From UMGS1696 sp964623635 (GTDB taxonomy: Bacteria > Bacillota > Clostridia > Oscillospirales > CAG-272), in NCBI GenBank assembly GCA_964623635.1, contig CAZUUA010000003.1:1-64000 (forward strand): a stretch of DNA of 64,000 nt, given 5' to 3'. The translations under genes and the position numbers were made by a program. Positions 19,145 to 28,834 of this stretch are shown in pieces (position 1 is the first letter of the stretch; every line of letters begins with the position of its first letter). Under the pieces are notes generated by a model. That model did no database searches. It was not told the origin of the DNA and was given only the letters and a program-made list of their open reading frames with translations.

Positions 19145-19660
19145 ATGAATCTGAATGTGAACGGAAAGCCGCCGGAAAAAGGCCCGGAAGACCTGCGCTG
19201 CCATAAACCTACACCCATGATGCTGCTCAACGAGGTGTCCCATTTGATGGGAGATCGGATCCACAGCCATCATGACGAATTGTTTGCACAACGTTCTATA
19301 CGGCTTCTGATCATGGAGTTGGCCAGACGAGACGGCCGGACCCAGCTGGATCTGGTCAATGCGACCCATTTGAAGGCACCCACGGTCAGCGTGACCATGC
19401 AAAGGCTGGAAAAGGAAGGCATCGTCACCCGGCGGCCGGATGAGTACGACCAGAGAGCGACCCGTGTGTTCCTGACGGAAAAGGGAAGAGAGCTGGACAA
19501 TCGTACCCGCAAATCCATTTTTGAGACTGAAGAGATCGCAATGGCCCGGCTCAGCGAGGAAGAACGGGAGAATCTATCCAGACTGCTGCTGAAGGTACGA
19601 GACAGTTTGCTCTCGGAGCAGGACGAAAGTATTCGTAGAAAGGACGGAAAAAAGTTTTGA
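19145..19660 (+). CDS. MarR-family transcriptional repressor
   Basis: The 171-residue protein has a winged-helix region (about 55-125) with THLKAPTVSVTMQRLEKEGI as recognition helix region and RRPDEYDQRATRVFLTEKG as the wing, flanked by dimerisation helices. It sits first in an operon with two ABC exporter half-transporters and behind a palindrome typical of MarR operators. It is therefore likely to repress the exporter until a ligand, perhaps a toxic small molecule, binds. The next gene starts inside its stop codon. Confidence 0.92.
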   Translation: MNLNVNGKPPEKGPEDLRCHKPTPMMLLNEVSHLMGDRIHSHHDELFAQRSIRLLIMELARRDGRTQLDLVNATHLKAPTVSVTMQRLEKEGIVTRRPDEYDQRATRVFLTEKGRELDNRTRKSIFETEEIAMARLSEEERENLSRLLLKVRDSLLSEQDESIRRKDGKKF

Positions 19661-21417
19661 AGAAAAAATCCAAGATCAAATTGAGCCGATACCTGAAGCC
19701 GTATTGGCTATTTGCCATCGTCTCACCACTGTTCATGGCCGGTGAAGTGATGGCAGACCTGTGTCAGCCTACCTTGATGGCACAGATCGTCAACACCGTT
19801 GTGGAAAGCGGCGACGTAGAAACGGTCCTGTCCACCATCTTGATGACCGGTCTGAAAATGCTGGGCATCGTAACGATCGGTGGTATCATGGGGCTGCTGT
19901 GCTGCTATACCGCCAGCGTAGCTTCCCAGGGCTTCGGCAACGACCTGCGTGTGGATGCATTCAACAAGGTGATGTCCCTCTCCCAGGAACAGACCGACAG
20001 CTTCACCACCGGTTCTCTGGTCACAAGACTGACCAATGACATCACCTCCTTACAGGACCTGGTGCAGATGATCCTGCGTATGATGGTCCGCGCGCCGATC
20101 TTTCTGTTTGGTGGGCTGATCATGTGCTCCCGCTTGGACGTGAAGTTCGGCACCGTGGTGCTGTTTTCTCTGCCGTTCCAGATCGTGATCGTGCTGGTGA
20201 TGATCTTCAAAGCCTTCCCGATCTTCTCCGTCGCCCAGAAAAAGCTGGACAACGTGAACTCTGTGGTACAGGAAAATGTATCCGGTGCCCGTGTGGTCAA
20301 GGCCTATACCAGAGAAGAGCATGAGATCGGTCGTTTCCAGAAGGCTAACAAGGAATTCTGCGATATCAACATGAAAGCACTGATGCTCATGTCTTCTTTG
20401 ATGCCCTGTCTGATGATCGTCATGAACCTGTCCATTCTGGTGATCATTTACATCGGTGGTCTGCAGGTGGAAGCCGCTGTTATCAATGTAGGTGACGTTA
20501 TGGCAGCTGTACAGTACGTTTCACAGGTGCTGATGTCCGTGATGATGGTATCTATGATGTTCAACCAGTTTGCCAGAGGTCGTGCCTGCGCCGAACGTAT
20601 CCGGGAGATCCTGGAAGCCGATCCGGTGATCAAAGACGGCAGCCAGACCGAAGCCAGCGAACAGGGTACCATCCGTTTCGAAAACGTGTCCTTCCAGTAT
20701 CCCGGTGCCAAAGGAAAAATGGTGCTGGACGATATCAGCTTCACTGTGAATAAAGGTGAGACTGTTGCCATCATCGGTGCTACCGGTTCCGGGAAGACCT
20801 CACTGGTCAACCTGATCCCGCGCTTCTACGACACCGTAGACGGAAATGTATTCGTAGACGGTATCAATGTCCGGGAGTGGGATCTGCACGCACTGCGTAG
20901 CCGTATCGGTTATGTGCTGCAGAAGAGTGAGCTGTTCTCCGGTACCATCAGCGAGAATATCCTGTGGGGTGATGACCATGCCAGCGCCGATGCCGTAGCT
21001 TCTGCAGCACGGGTAGCCCAGGCAGAGGAGTTTGTCTCCAAAATGCCTGACGGATACGATTCCTATGTGGCAGAAAAGGGTGCGTCCCTGTCCGGCGGTC
21101 AAAAGCAACGTGTGGCCATCTCTCGTGCGGTGCTGCGGAATCCGGAGATCATCATCTTCGACGACAGCACGTCTGCACTGGACCTGGGCACCGAGGCCAA
21201 GCTGCGGCAGGCATTGAACGAAGAATTTGCCGATACCACCGTGATCATGATCGCCCAGCGTATCGCCAGCGTTATGTATGCCGACAAGATCGCTGTGCTG
21301 GAAAACGGCAAGATCACAGCCTTCGCCGATCACGATACCTTGATGCAGACCAGCGCAACCTATAGAGATATCTACAATTCCCAGATGCAGTCGAATGGAG
21401 GTGCGAACAATGGCTGA
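19657..21417 (+). CDS. ABC exporter half-transporter A, with degenerate catalytic site
   Basis: The 586-residue protein has an N-terminal six-helix membrane domain and a C-terminal nucleotide-binding domain. Walker A is GATGSGKTSL, the signature is LSGGQKQR, and Walker B is IIIFDDSTSALD. The residue after the Walker B Asp is Asp instead of the catalytic Glu, so this half has the degenerate site of heterodimeric exporters such as BmrCD, LmrCD and TM287/288. The start is TTG at 19657, overlapping the marR stop as TTGA, which implies translational coupling. It probably pairs with the next gene for drug or lipid export. Confidence 0.9.
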   Translation: MKKKSKIKLSRYLKPYWLFAIVSPLFMAGEVMADLCQPTLMAQIVNTVVESGDVETVLSTILMTGLKMLGIVTIGGIMGLLCCYTASVASQGFGNDLRVDAFNKVMSLSQEQTDSFTTGSLVTRLTNDITSLQDLVQMILRMMVRAPIFLFGGLIMCSRLDVKFGTVVLFSLPFQIVIVLVMIFKAFPIFSVAQKKLDNVNSVVQENVSGARVVKAYTREEHEIGRFQKANKEFCDINMKALMLMSSLMPCLMIVMNLSILVIIYIGGLQVEAAVINVGDVMAAVQYVSQVLMSVMMVSMMFNQFARGRACAERIREILEADPVIKDGSQTEASEQGTIRFENVSFQYPGAKGKMVLDDISFTVNKGETVAIIGATGSGKTSLVNLIPRFYDTVDGNVFVDGINVREWDLHALRSRIGYVLQKSELFSGTISENILWGDDHASADAVASAARVAQAEEFVSKMPDGYDSYVAEKGASLSGGQKQRVAISRAVLRNPEIIIFDDSTSALDLGTEAKLRQALNEEFADTTVIMIAQRIASVMYADKIAVLENGKITAFADHDTLMQTSATYRDIYNSQMQSNGGANNG

Positions 21418-23371
21418 TATGCAAAAGATGCCGCCAAAACCGGATGGAATGCCTCCGAAAGACGGAAAACCGGGACCGGGCGGACAGGGTCCTGCCAAGA
21501 ATATGTCCGCAGATGAACTGCGCCAGCTCAGTCAAAAGAACGGGCAAAACGTTGGCGGCGGCGGTGGAAGACGTGGTGGCCCCGGCGGTCCTATGATCCG
21601 GGAAAAACCCAAGGATGCCAGAGCGACCATCGGCAAGCTGATCCGCTATATCGCCAAGAGCCGGCTTTTGATCCTTGTGATCCTGATCACCACGCTGCTG
21701 ACCACGGTGTTGAGTCTGTTGGCGCCTATGCTGCAAGGTAAGGCCATCGATACCATTACCCTGGATCTGAGTGCCGGTAAGACCCATGTGGATTTTGATT
21801 CTCTGATCAAGTACCTGGTGCTGATGGCCTGCGTATATGTGGCCAATTCCCTGATCACTATGCTGCAAGGTATTGCATCGGCCAAGATCTCCCAGACCAC
21901 CGTATATTCTCTGCGACAGGATCTGTTCCGCAAGATCTCCTACCTGCCGATCCAGTACACCGACACCCATTCCCACGGGGACATCATGAGCCGTATGACC
22001 AACGACGTGGACAATATCTCCAACAGTATCTCCCAGTCCATTACCTCGCTGATCTCCAGTGTGCTGACGCTGATCGGTGCGCTGGCCATGCTGATCTCCT
22101 ACGACTGGCGTATGGCGCTGGTCTCTCTCATCACCATTCCCCTGACCTTGTTCGTTTCCATGAACCTTTCCAAATTCATGCGGAAATACTTTGTCGAAAA
22201 GCAGATCATCCTGGGCAAGCTGAATGCGCAGGTGGAAGAGATGGTCACCGGCTATAAAACCGTTATGGCCTATGGTAAAGAGCAGGATGCCTGCGAAGAA
22301 TTCGGCAAGCTCAGTGAAGAATTCCGCAAGTGCAGCATCAAGGCCAACGTTTGGGGTGGTCTGATGGGTCCTGCCAACAACATCATCAACAACATGAACT
22401 ACCTGATCGTGGCGGCCTGCGGTGCCTATCTGACCGTGTCCGGCGTGATCTCCGTCGGGGATATCCAGGCCATCCTACAGTACTCCCGTCAGCTCTCCCA
22501 GCCTATCAACCAGATCGCCAACCAGTATGCCAACATCTTGACTGCCATCGCCGGTGCGGAACGTGTATTCACCATTCTGGAAACACCCGACGAAGTGAAC
22601 ACCGGTAAGAACGAGATGAAGCTGGAAGATATCAAGGGCAACCTGGAATTCAACCACATCGATTTCTCCTACAATCCGGAAAAGCAGATCTTGTTCGATT
22701 TCAATCTGAAGGTCAAGCCGGGGCAGAAGATCGCATTGGTCGGCGCTACCGGTTCTGGTAAGACAACGGTCGTAAATCTGCTGACCCGCTTCTACGACGT
22801 GAACGCCGGCGAGATCAAATTGGATGGCGTCAACATCAACGATATTCCCAAGAACACCCTGCGTTCTGCCATTGCCATCGTGCTGCAGGACACTGTGCTG
22901 TTCCAGGATACCATCGAGAACAACCTGAAATACGGCAAGCTGGATGCCACTCACGAGGAAGTGGTCAATGCTGCGGAAATGGCAGAAGCTCGTGAATTCA
23001 TCGAACGACTGCCGGAAGGCTACCAGACCGTCCTGGCCGAAGGCGGCAGCAACCTGAGCCAGGGACAACGTCAGCTGTTAGCCATTGGTCGTGCGGTGCT
23101 GGCAGACCCCAAGATCCTGATCCTGGACGAAGCTACATCCTCTGTCGATACCCGTACCGAAATGCACATCCAGCAGGCTATGGTGGCATTGATGAAGAAC
23201 CGCACCAGCCTGATCATTGCCCATCGTCTGTCCACCATCCGAGATGCCAACGTCATCATCGTTATGAAGGATGGCACCATCATGGAGACAGGGAACCATG
23301 AAGAGCTGCTGGCCAAGAAAGGCGTTTACTACGGCCTGTACCAGAACCAGTTCGCCGGGTTCGAGACCTGA
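21410..23371 (+). CDS. ABC exporter half-transporter B, with Pro/Gly-rich N-terminal extension
   Basis: The 653-residue protein is the canonical-site partner. Walker A is GATGSGKTTV, the signature is LSQGQRQ, and Walker B is ILILDEATSSVD with the catalytic Glu. Before the first membrane helix there is an unusual extension of about 75 residues rich in Pro, Gly, Lys and Met, including GGGGGRRGGPGGPM. The start at 21410 follows GGAGGT and overlaps the end of the first exporter gene by 8 bases. Together the two halves should form a MarR-controlled heterodimeric exporter. Confidence 0.9.
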   Translation: MADMQKMPPKPDGMPPKDGKPGPGGQGPAKNMSADELRQLSQKNGQNVGGGGGRRGGPGGPMIREKPKDARATIGKLIRYIAKSRLLILVILITTLLTTVLSLLAPMLQGKAIDTITLDLSAGKTHVDFDSLIKYLVLMACVYVANSLITMLQGIASAKISQTTVYSLRQDLFRKISYLPIQYTDTHSHGDIMSRMTNDVDNISNSISQSITSLISSVLTLIGALAMLISYDWRMALVSLITIPLTLFVSMNLSKFMRKYFVEKQIILGKLNAQVEEMVTGYKTVMAYGKEQDACEEFGKLSEEFRKCSIKANVWGGLMGPANNIINNMNYLIVAACGAYLTVSGVISVGDIQAILQYSRQLSQPINQIANQYANILTAIAGAERVFTILETPDEVNTGKNEMKLEDIKGNLEFNHIDFSYNPEKQILFDFNLKVKPGQKIALVGATGSGKTTVVNLLTRFYDVNAGEIKLDGVNINDIPKNTLRSAIAIVLQDTVLFQDTIENNLKYGKLDATHEEVVNAAEMAEAREFIERLPEGYQTVLAEGGSNLSQGQRQLLAIGRAVLADPKILILDEATSSVDTRTEMHIQQAMVALMKNRTSLIIAHRLSTIRDANVIIVMKDGTIMETGNHEELLAKKGVYYGLYQNQFAGFET

Positions 23372-23396
23372 TCTTGTCCAACCAAATCAGCACAAC

Positions 23397-23443
23397 AAAA
23401 GATGTCCGTTACCAGAATCTCTCCGGTATGCGGACATCTTTTT
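23397..23443. terminator. Bidirectional terminator between convergent exporter operons
   Basis: GATGTCCG (23401-23408) pairs with CGGACATC (23431-23438), with a further inner TACCAG/CCGGTA pairing. An A-run precedes and a T-run follows, so it can serve both strands. Confidence 0.85.
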
Positions 23444-23480
23444 GTGTGCGTATGAATGAGACGTTTGTCTTTATTATATG

Positions 23481-25724
23481 TTAGGCATTTGTCGCAGCAT
23501 GTGCTTCTGCCGGTTTGGTATTTTTGGATGGCATTTTCGACATTTGCCGTTGTGCCATGACCAGTCCATAGTAAATGCCTTTTTGCCGCATCAGTTCCTC
23601 ATGGGTACCGATCTCTGCCAGCTCCCCTTTATCCAGCACCAGGATTCGGGTGGCATTCCGCAGCGTAGACAATCTGTGTGCGATAGCCAATGTGGTGCGG
23701 TCTGCAATCAGCTGCTGCAGGGCATCCTGGATCTGCTTTTCCGTTTCTGTATCCAGAGAAGCCGTAGCCTCATCCAGGATCAGGATCCGCGGATTGTGCA
23801 GCACGGCACGGGCAATGGCAACTCTCTGCCGTTCCCCACCGGACAGCGTGTGTCCCCGTTCGCCGACCTTGGTGTTGTAGGCATTGGGCAGCTTCATGAT
23901 AAAGGAATGGGCCCCGGCGATCTTGGCAGCGGTGATCACTTCATCCCGTGTGGCATCAGGCTTGGCGTAGGCGATGTTTTCGTAGATCGTACCGGAGAAC
24001 AGGAAGGTCTCCTGCAATACTACGCCGATCTGGGAACGGAGCGATTCCTGAGAAATATCTCGAATGTCGATCCCATCGATCTTCAGTGAGCCTTCGTTCA
24101 CGTCGTACATCCGCATGACCAGATTGATCAGTGTGGATTTACCCACACCGGATTTGCCCACGATCCCGATCATCTCACCCGGATGGATCTCCAGGGACAG
24201 ATTCCTCAGTACGTTTGTGGTGTTGTTGTATCCAAAGGAAACATTGTCAAAGGTGATGGTACCTTCGATCTTGTGGTCGATGGCATCGGTCTTGTCGGCC
24301 ACATCCGGTTCTTCATCGATCACGTCAAAGATCTTTACGATAGAGGTCATGAGTCTTGCCAGTCGTCTGGGAATCGAAGCCATCCACCGCAGCGGACCAT
24401 AAATGATGCTGACATACGCCGAAAACTGGCTCATTTCGCCAATGGTCATGGTACCGCCCAGGATCTTGTTACCCACATAGTACAGAAGGAAGAATTCCCC
24501 GGCACCCATGAAAAAGCCCATGATGGGACTGATGATCCCCCAGAACCGCTCGTTCCGCATGGAAACGTCCCGCTGTTCCTCGATCACCTTGTGGAACCGT
24601 TCGGTTTCCCGATGTTCCATACCAAAGGCCTTGACCACACGGATACCGGAGAAGATATCGTGCAGTACCGTACTGGACTGGGATTCCAGGATCCACTGCT
24701 TGTGGTACATCCTTCCGGTAAAGCTCCAGAACAGCCGATAGCCGTACATGACCAGCGGCGTGGGGATCAGGATCATCAGCGCCAGCCGCCAGTCGTATGT
24801 GAACAATACGATACTGACCGCCAACAGCGTGACGACCTGTTCCACGATATCGCCTAGGTCATGGGTGATAAACTGCGAAAGCTGCCGGGTATCGCCGGAC
24901 ACACGGTTCATCAGTTCTCCTGCCGTACGTTTGGCGATCCGGGCAATGGAGAGCATCTGGATCTTATTGAAGACCATTTCTCGCAACGCCACCACCACTT
25001 TGTTCCCGGCAAAGATCAGCAGCACGCTCCGTGCCATACCCAAAAGCTGGATGAACACCTGCACGCCAAATATGGACAGCAGCACAAGCAGAAACATGGA
25101 CAGTTCCGGCATGGTGTCTGCCTGGATGTAGTCGTCCACCAGGATCCGGTTCAGATACGGTGGAACCAGATTGCACAGCGCAATGATGAAGTACATGGCG
25201 ACCGAAGCATAAATCAGCCAGCGATAGGGATGCGCCACAGCCCACAGCCGCTTGATGTAGCTCTTTTTGTCAACGCAATGGTCGCAAATGGAGGAACCGG
25301 GACGATAGGGTCTGCCGCATTTGGGACAGATCCGATCCAGCTCCGCCTCGTATTCGTAATGGATCGGTTTGCCTTCCAGGTGCCGGTTCATTTCTTTGAT
25401 CACGGCGGCAAAGGTGTTCAGGTACTGCATATCTCCCCGGCAGAGCAGGTGATCTGTACCATCCTTGTCGGTGTATTCCGTGAACACGCAGCCGATCCCT
25501 TGCCGGAAAGTGAACTCCTTGACCTGTTCCAGTGGCAGCGATACACACATCTCGTTGTTCCGGTACAGCACAAAGCGATCCTGCAATAATGCAGCAATAC
25601 CGTCACAGCGGTCTCTGGAATCGTCCGGCAGCAGGTCATAGCCATAGGCCAGCAGGATGTCCTCTTCGTGCAGCGACGGATCCAGCGAACATAGCCTGGT
25701 GGTCAACTTTTTTCTATTTTCCAT
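23481..25724 (-). CDS. ABC exporter with N-terminal PH-like region and zinc ribbon (DUF1854-associated)
   Basis: The 747-residue protein has three parts. Residues 1-125 form a soluble region that looks PH-like, and 130-150 a zinc ribbon with Cys133, Cys136, Cys147 and Cys150. A type IV exporter membrane domain follows, then a nucleotide-binding domain with GKSGVGKST, LSGGERQRVAIARA and ILILDEATASLD, all canonical. It is the last gene of the operon after a second exporter and a DUF1854 protein. Such sets occur in Clostridia, and DUF1854 proteins accompany ABC exporters elsewhere; the cargo is unknown. The start at 25724 is placed behind AGAAAGGG, dropping an open but implausible upstream stretch. 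Confidence 0.85.
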   Translation of the reverse strand: MENRKKLTTRLCSLDPSLHEEDILLAYGYDLLPDDSRDRCDGIAALLQDRFVLYRNNEMCVSLPLEQVKEFTFRQGIGCVFTEYTDKDGTDHLLCRGDMQYLNTFAAVIKEMNRHLEGKPIHYEYEAELDRICPKCGRPYRPGSSICDHCVDKKSYIKRLWAVAHPYRWLIYASVAMYFIIALCNLVPPYLNRILVDDYIQADTMPELSMFLLVLLSIFGVQVFIQLLGMARSVLLIFAGNKVVVALREMVFNKIQMLSIARIAKRTAGELMNRVSGDTRQLSQFITHDLGDIVEQVVTLLAVSIVLFTYDWRLALMILIPTPLVMYGYRLFWSFTGRMYHKQWILESQSSTVLHDIFSGIRVVKAFGMEHRETERFHKVIEEQRDVSMRNERFWGIISPIMGFFMGAGEFFLLYYVGNKILGGTMTIGEMSQFSAYVSIIYGPLRWMASIPRRLARLMTSIVKIFDVIDEEPDVADKTDAIDHKIEGTITFDNVSFGYNNTTNVLRNLSLEIHPGEMIGIVGKSGVGKSTLINLVMRMYDVNEGSLKIDGIDIRDISQESLRSQIGVVLQETFLFSGTIYENIAYAKPDATRDEVITAAKIAGAHSFIMKLPNAYNTKVGERGHTLSGGERQRVAIARAVLHNPRILILDEATASLDTETEKQIQDALQQLIADRTTLAIAHRLSTLRNATRILVLDKGELAEIGTHEELMRQKGIYYGLVMAQRQMSKMPSKNTKPAEAHAATNA

Positions 25725-25755
25725 ATAACCCTTTCTTGCATATGCAAAATTGCCA

Positions 25756-26313
25756 TTACAAGAACAGTTCGATCTTCTTGTAGCTGCTTCTGTCCAGTGC
25801 TTCGATATCGGGGATCTCGTACCGGTTGCCATCGATGTCGGTGATGAAAATACGCGTGCCGCCATCGACCTTCATCAGGCTGTGGAACGTATCCTGCAGC
25901 GTGAAGTTCAGCTCTCCTTCATCGGTCAGCACCTTCCAGTAGGAAAAGCCGAACTTGTCCTTCATGGAGAGGATGGACTTCACTACAGGTGTATAATACT
26001 TCCGATCCAGTTCCTTGCGAATGGCGTCGGCATCTTCGTCTTTCAAAACCGCCAGATCTGCGATCATACCGATCTCCTTGCTGTCCTTATCCAGCACAGA
26101 GATATAGGAAAACGGATGGTCAAAGGGAAAGGCACGATGTAAGAAGATCCGTTCGTAGGTCTTGGTCTCCATTTCCCCATTTTCACCGGGCGCCGTCAAC
26201 GTCATGGTCAGAAAATCCGACTTCTTTTCAAAGACAGCATTTTCCTTCGTGATGTATATGATCGATACGATCTCGTCCAGTGACTTCTTTACTTGGGTCT
26301 TGTTTTCTTCCAT
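25756..26313 (-). CDS. DUF1854 family protein, ABC exporter partner
   Basis: The 185-residue soluble protein shows the DUF1854 pattern: RAFPFDHPFSYISVLD, KEIGMIADLAVL, then ELDRKYYTPVVKSILSMKDK, FGFSYWKVLTDEGELNF, and the end DIDGNRYEIPDIEALD. Family members are encoded next to, or fused to, ABC exporters, including ones annotated as associated with cyanophycin metabolism. Here it lies between two exporter genes, 3 bases after the first and about 30 before the second, so the three are one transcription unit. Its biochemical function is not known. Confidence 0.85.
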   Translation of the reverse strand: MEENKTQVKKSLDEIVSIIYITKENAVFEKKSDFLTMTLTAPGENGEMETKTYERIFLHRAFPFDHPFSYISVLDKDSKEIGMIADLAVLKDEDADAIRKELDRKYYTPVVKSILSMKDKFGFSYWKVLTDEGELNFTLQDTFHSLMKVDGGTRIFITDIDGNRYEIPDIEALDRSSYKKIELFL

Positions 26314-26316
26314 AAA

Positions 26317-28638
26317 TCAGTTACCTCCTTCGATACCGATATTCTTCATGGCATCCAATTGGAGCTTGTACAAATTATAATAGATCCCCTTCTTGTTGAT
26401 CAGTTCCAGATGCGTACCGGCCTCAGGCACCTTACCGTTTTCAATGACGATGAGCTTGTCCGCATCTCGTAGCGTGGACAGCCGGTGTGCGATCGTGATG
26501 GTGGTACGACCCTTGGACAACCGTTCAATGGCCGTTTGGATCTTTCTTTCGGTCTCCGTATCCATAGCAGCGGTAGCCTCGTCTAAGATCAAAATCTTGG
26601 GGTCCCGCAGGATGGAACGAGCGATGGACAGACGCTGCCGCTCACCACCGGACAGATCCTTGTACCCAAAGCCGATCATCGTGGCATACCCATCCGGCAG
26701 CTTGATGATGAAGTCGTGGGCACCGGCAATCTTGGCCGCTTCGATGACCTCTTCGTAGGTGGCATCGGGTCGGGCATAACGAATATTATCCAGGATGGTA
26801 CCCATGAACAGGTAGGTCTCCTGGGATACGATGGCCACGTTCTTCCGCAGCTCCGCAAAAGAAATATCCTTTACATTGATCCCATCGATCAGGATTTCCC
26901 CGGCGGTCACGTCGTACAGACGGATCAGCAGGTTGGCCAGCGTGGATTTACCGGCGCCGGTATGTCCCACGATCCCCAGCGCGTGGCCGGCTTCGATGGA
27001 GAAGGACACGTCGTCGATGATCTTCCGGTTTTTGTCATAGGAAAAGTCCACGTGCCGGAATTCCACATCGCCTCGTACCGCACCCAGAGATTTCGGATTC
27101 TCCGGTTCCTTCACGTCCGGCTCTGCATCCATGACCTCGATCAGGCGGCTCATGGCATTGAGAGAATCGGTGAACCAGGATACCATGTCCACAAAGGCAT
27201 ACATGGGGCTGTAGATCATGTTCATGTAGGAGATAAAGGTCAGCAGGATACCATAGGTCATGTCCCCTTGGATCACCATCCAGCCGCCGGCACCCAATAC
27301 GATCAGATTGCTGATGGAGAACAGCATATTGACACCGGGGAAGGCCAAGGTAGCAAAGACGGAGGTATTCTGCTCCGCATCGGCCACCGCATGGCTGCTC
27401 TTGCGGAATCGGGTAATCTCGTCCTTTTCCTTGGAGAAGGCCTTGACAACGCGCATACCACCGAGCACGTCGCTGAGCACTGCATTCATACCACGGGATT
27501 TTGCCCAGCGCTTGGCGTGCAGCTTCTCCATTTTGTTGAACAGTGTACGGATGGAGATCACCACCAGCGGCACCGTCACCAACGAAAGCAGCGTCAATGC
27601 CGGATTGATGATGAGCATGATGACCAGCATCACAGCGATCTGCACGATGTTCACCAGGAAGTACGGCACACCGTCGCAGAAGAACCAATAGATGGTATCC
27701 GCATCGTTGGTGACCTGCGCCATGAGCCCACCGGTCTGTCGGTTGGTATAGAAGCTGATAGACAACCGTTCAATGGCATTAAAGATGGTTTTTTTCAGGT
27801 CATAGCTGAGCTTGGCTGCCACCGTGGAGGTCACGATGGAGTGGAACATGGAGATGAACATAGACAGGATCCGTGTACCCACGATCAGTGCCAGCACCAT
27901 CAGAAGCTGTCCATAGAATTTCCCGTCCGTATGCAGGACCTCATCAAAATAGAAGCCGGAGCTGATATACGGTGTCAACACACCCATGGCACTGGACAGC
28001 ACCAAAGCCAGCACGATGAAAAGTATATTGAGTCGGTAGCGGACCAGAAAGGTACCCATGCGTCGCAGGATCTTGTTTTTGTCCATACATTTGGGGCAGA
28101 TCTTGCGAGAAGCATCCACGTAACGAGTTCCGCATTTGGGGCAGAAGATCTCGTCTCGCTTGTTGCCTTCCTTATCGGGTTCGATCTCTCCTTTGTCTAC
28201 CAGCTGTTTCAGAAATTTAGCAGCCGCTTGACAGGACGGACGATAGGTGTTGGAGCCATTGAGCAGGAGCTGATAGGTCGTATCTTCCTTACGCTTGGCA
28301 GTCAGACGGATAGAGGCGATCTGTTCCTCCACAAAAAATTCTGCAAATTCCTTCAGGTCAAAGGTGGTGTAGGAAATTTCTGCGAAGGAGCGATCGGGTT
28401 TGAAGCCTTTTCGACGATCCCCTTGGGACGACAGCTTCATGGAACCACAGAGGAGCAGGATATGTGTGTCTGTAGCCAGGAGCCAACAGTCACATCGTAC
28501 CATGTCCGGAGACAGGTCGGTCATCAGACACAGCCGTACCTCTGAGAGCGGAATGCCACGTTTTTCCAGTGCATCGTGCAAACATTCCGGTACCTCCGCA
28601 GGCTTAGCCGGGTCGAAGTACCATTGTTTTTCTACCAT
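26317..28638 (-). CDS. ABC exporter with longer N-terminal PH-like region and zinc ribbon (DUF1854-associated)
   Basis: The 773-residue protein has an N-terminal soluble region of about 160 residues, a zinc ribbon with Cys166, Cys169, Cys181 and Cys184, a six-helix membrane domain and a nucleotide-binding domain. The latter has GHTGAGKSTLANL, LSGGERQRLSIARS and ILILDEATAAMD. Both this and the downstream exporter have complete ATP sites, so each could homodimerise, or they may pair. It is the first gene of the three-gene operon under a consensus promoter, and its start follows AAGGAG. Confidence 0.85.
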   Translation of the reverse strand: MVEKQWYFDPAKPAEVPECLHDALEKRGIPLSEVRLCLMTDLSPDMVRCDCWLLATDTHILLLCGSMKLSSQGDRRKGFKPDRSFAEISYTTFDLKEFAEFFVEEQIASIRLTAKRKEDTTYQLLLNGSNTYRPSCQAAAKFLKQLVDKGEIEPDKEGNKRDEIFCPKCGTRYVDASRKICPKCMDKNKILRRMGTFLVRYRLNILFIVLALVLSSAMGVLTPYISSGFYFDEVLHTDGKFYGQLLMVLALIVGTRILSMFISMFHSIVTSTVAAKLSYDLKKTIFNAIERLSISFYTNRQTGGLMAQVTNDADTIYWFFCDGVPYFLVNIVQIAVMLVIMLIINPALTLLSLVTVPLVVISIRTLFNKMEKLHAKRWAKSRGMNAVLSDVLGGMRVVKAFSKEKDEITRFRKSSHAVADAEQNTSVFATLAFPGVNMLFSISNLIVLGAGGWMVIQGDMTYGILLTFISYMNMIYSPMYAFVDMVSWFTDSLNAMSRLIEVMDAEPDVKEPENPKSLGAVRGDVEFRHVDFSYDKNRKIIDDVSFSIEAGHALGIVGHTGAGKSTLANLLIRLYDVTAGEILIDGINVKDISFAELRKNVAIVSQETYLFMGTILDNIRYARPDATYEEVIEAAKIAGAHDFIIKLPDGYATMIGFGYKDLSGGERQRLSIARSILRDPKILILDEATAAMDTETERKIQTAIERLSKGRTTITIAHRLSTLRDADKLIVIENGKVPEAGTHLELINKKGIYYNLYKLQLDAMKNIGIEGGN

Positions 28639-28753
28639 AGAAGTTCTCCTTTCAGAGAGAGGATGTCCGTACTGGAGCAGCATACACTACGGGCTTGACT
28701 TTGTTCATATGCAGTCACAAATGGCTTTTCTGTACACAAACAAGGCTGTGTAC

Positions 28754-28782
28754 ATTATATAGGAAAATAGGATAAAAGTCAA
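28754..28782 (-). promoter_or_regulatory. Promoter of the DUF1854/dual-ABC operon
   Basis: On the - strand TTGACT (28777-28782) and TATAAT (28754-28759) have a 17-base spacer. It gives a leader of about 110 bases before the start codon at 28638. Confidence 0.8.
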
Positions 28783-28834
28783 CCGTTTTTTGCGAAAATC
28801 CTGGCAACTGAACGTTGCTTTTTTCAAAAATGTA

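Noticed and set aside
26716..28545. 609-codon + strand open frame opposite an ABC exporter
   Set aside because: His/Gln-rich shadow of the exporter; Walker motifs lie on the - strand.
28803..28824. GCAAC/GTTGC hairpin with T-run on the + strand
   Set aside because: No + strand gene ends there; the - strand gene ending at 28835 would have the T-run on the wrong side, so it is not listed as a terminator.
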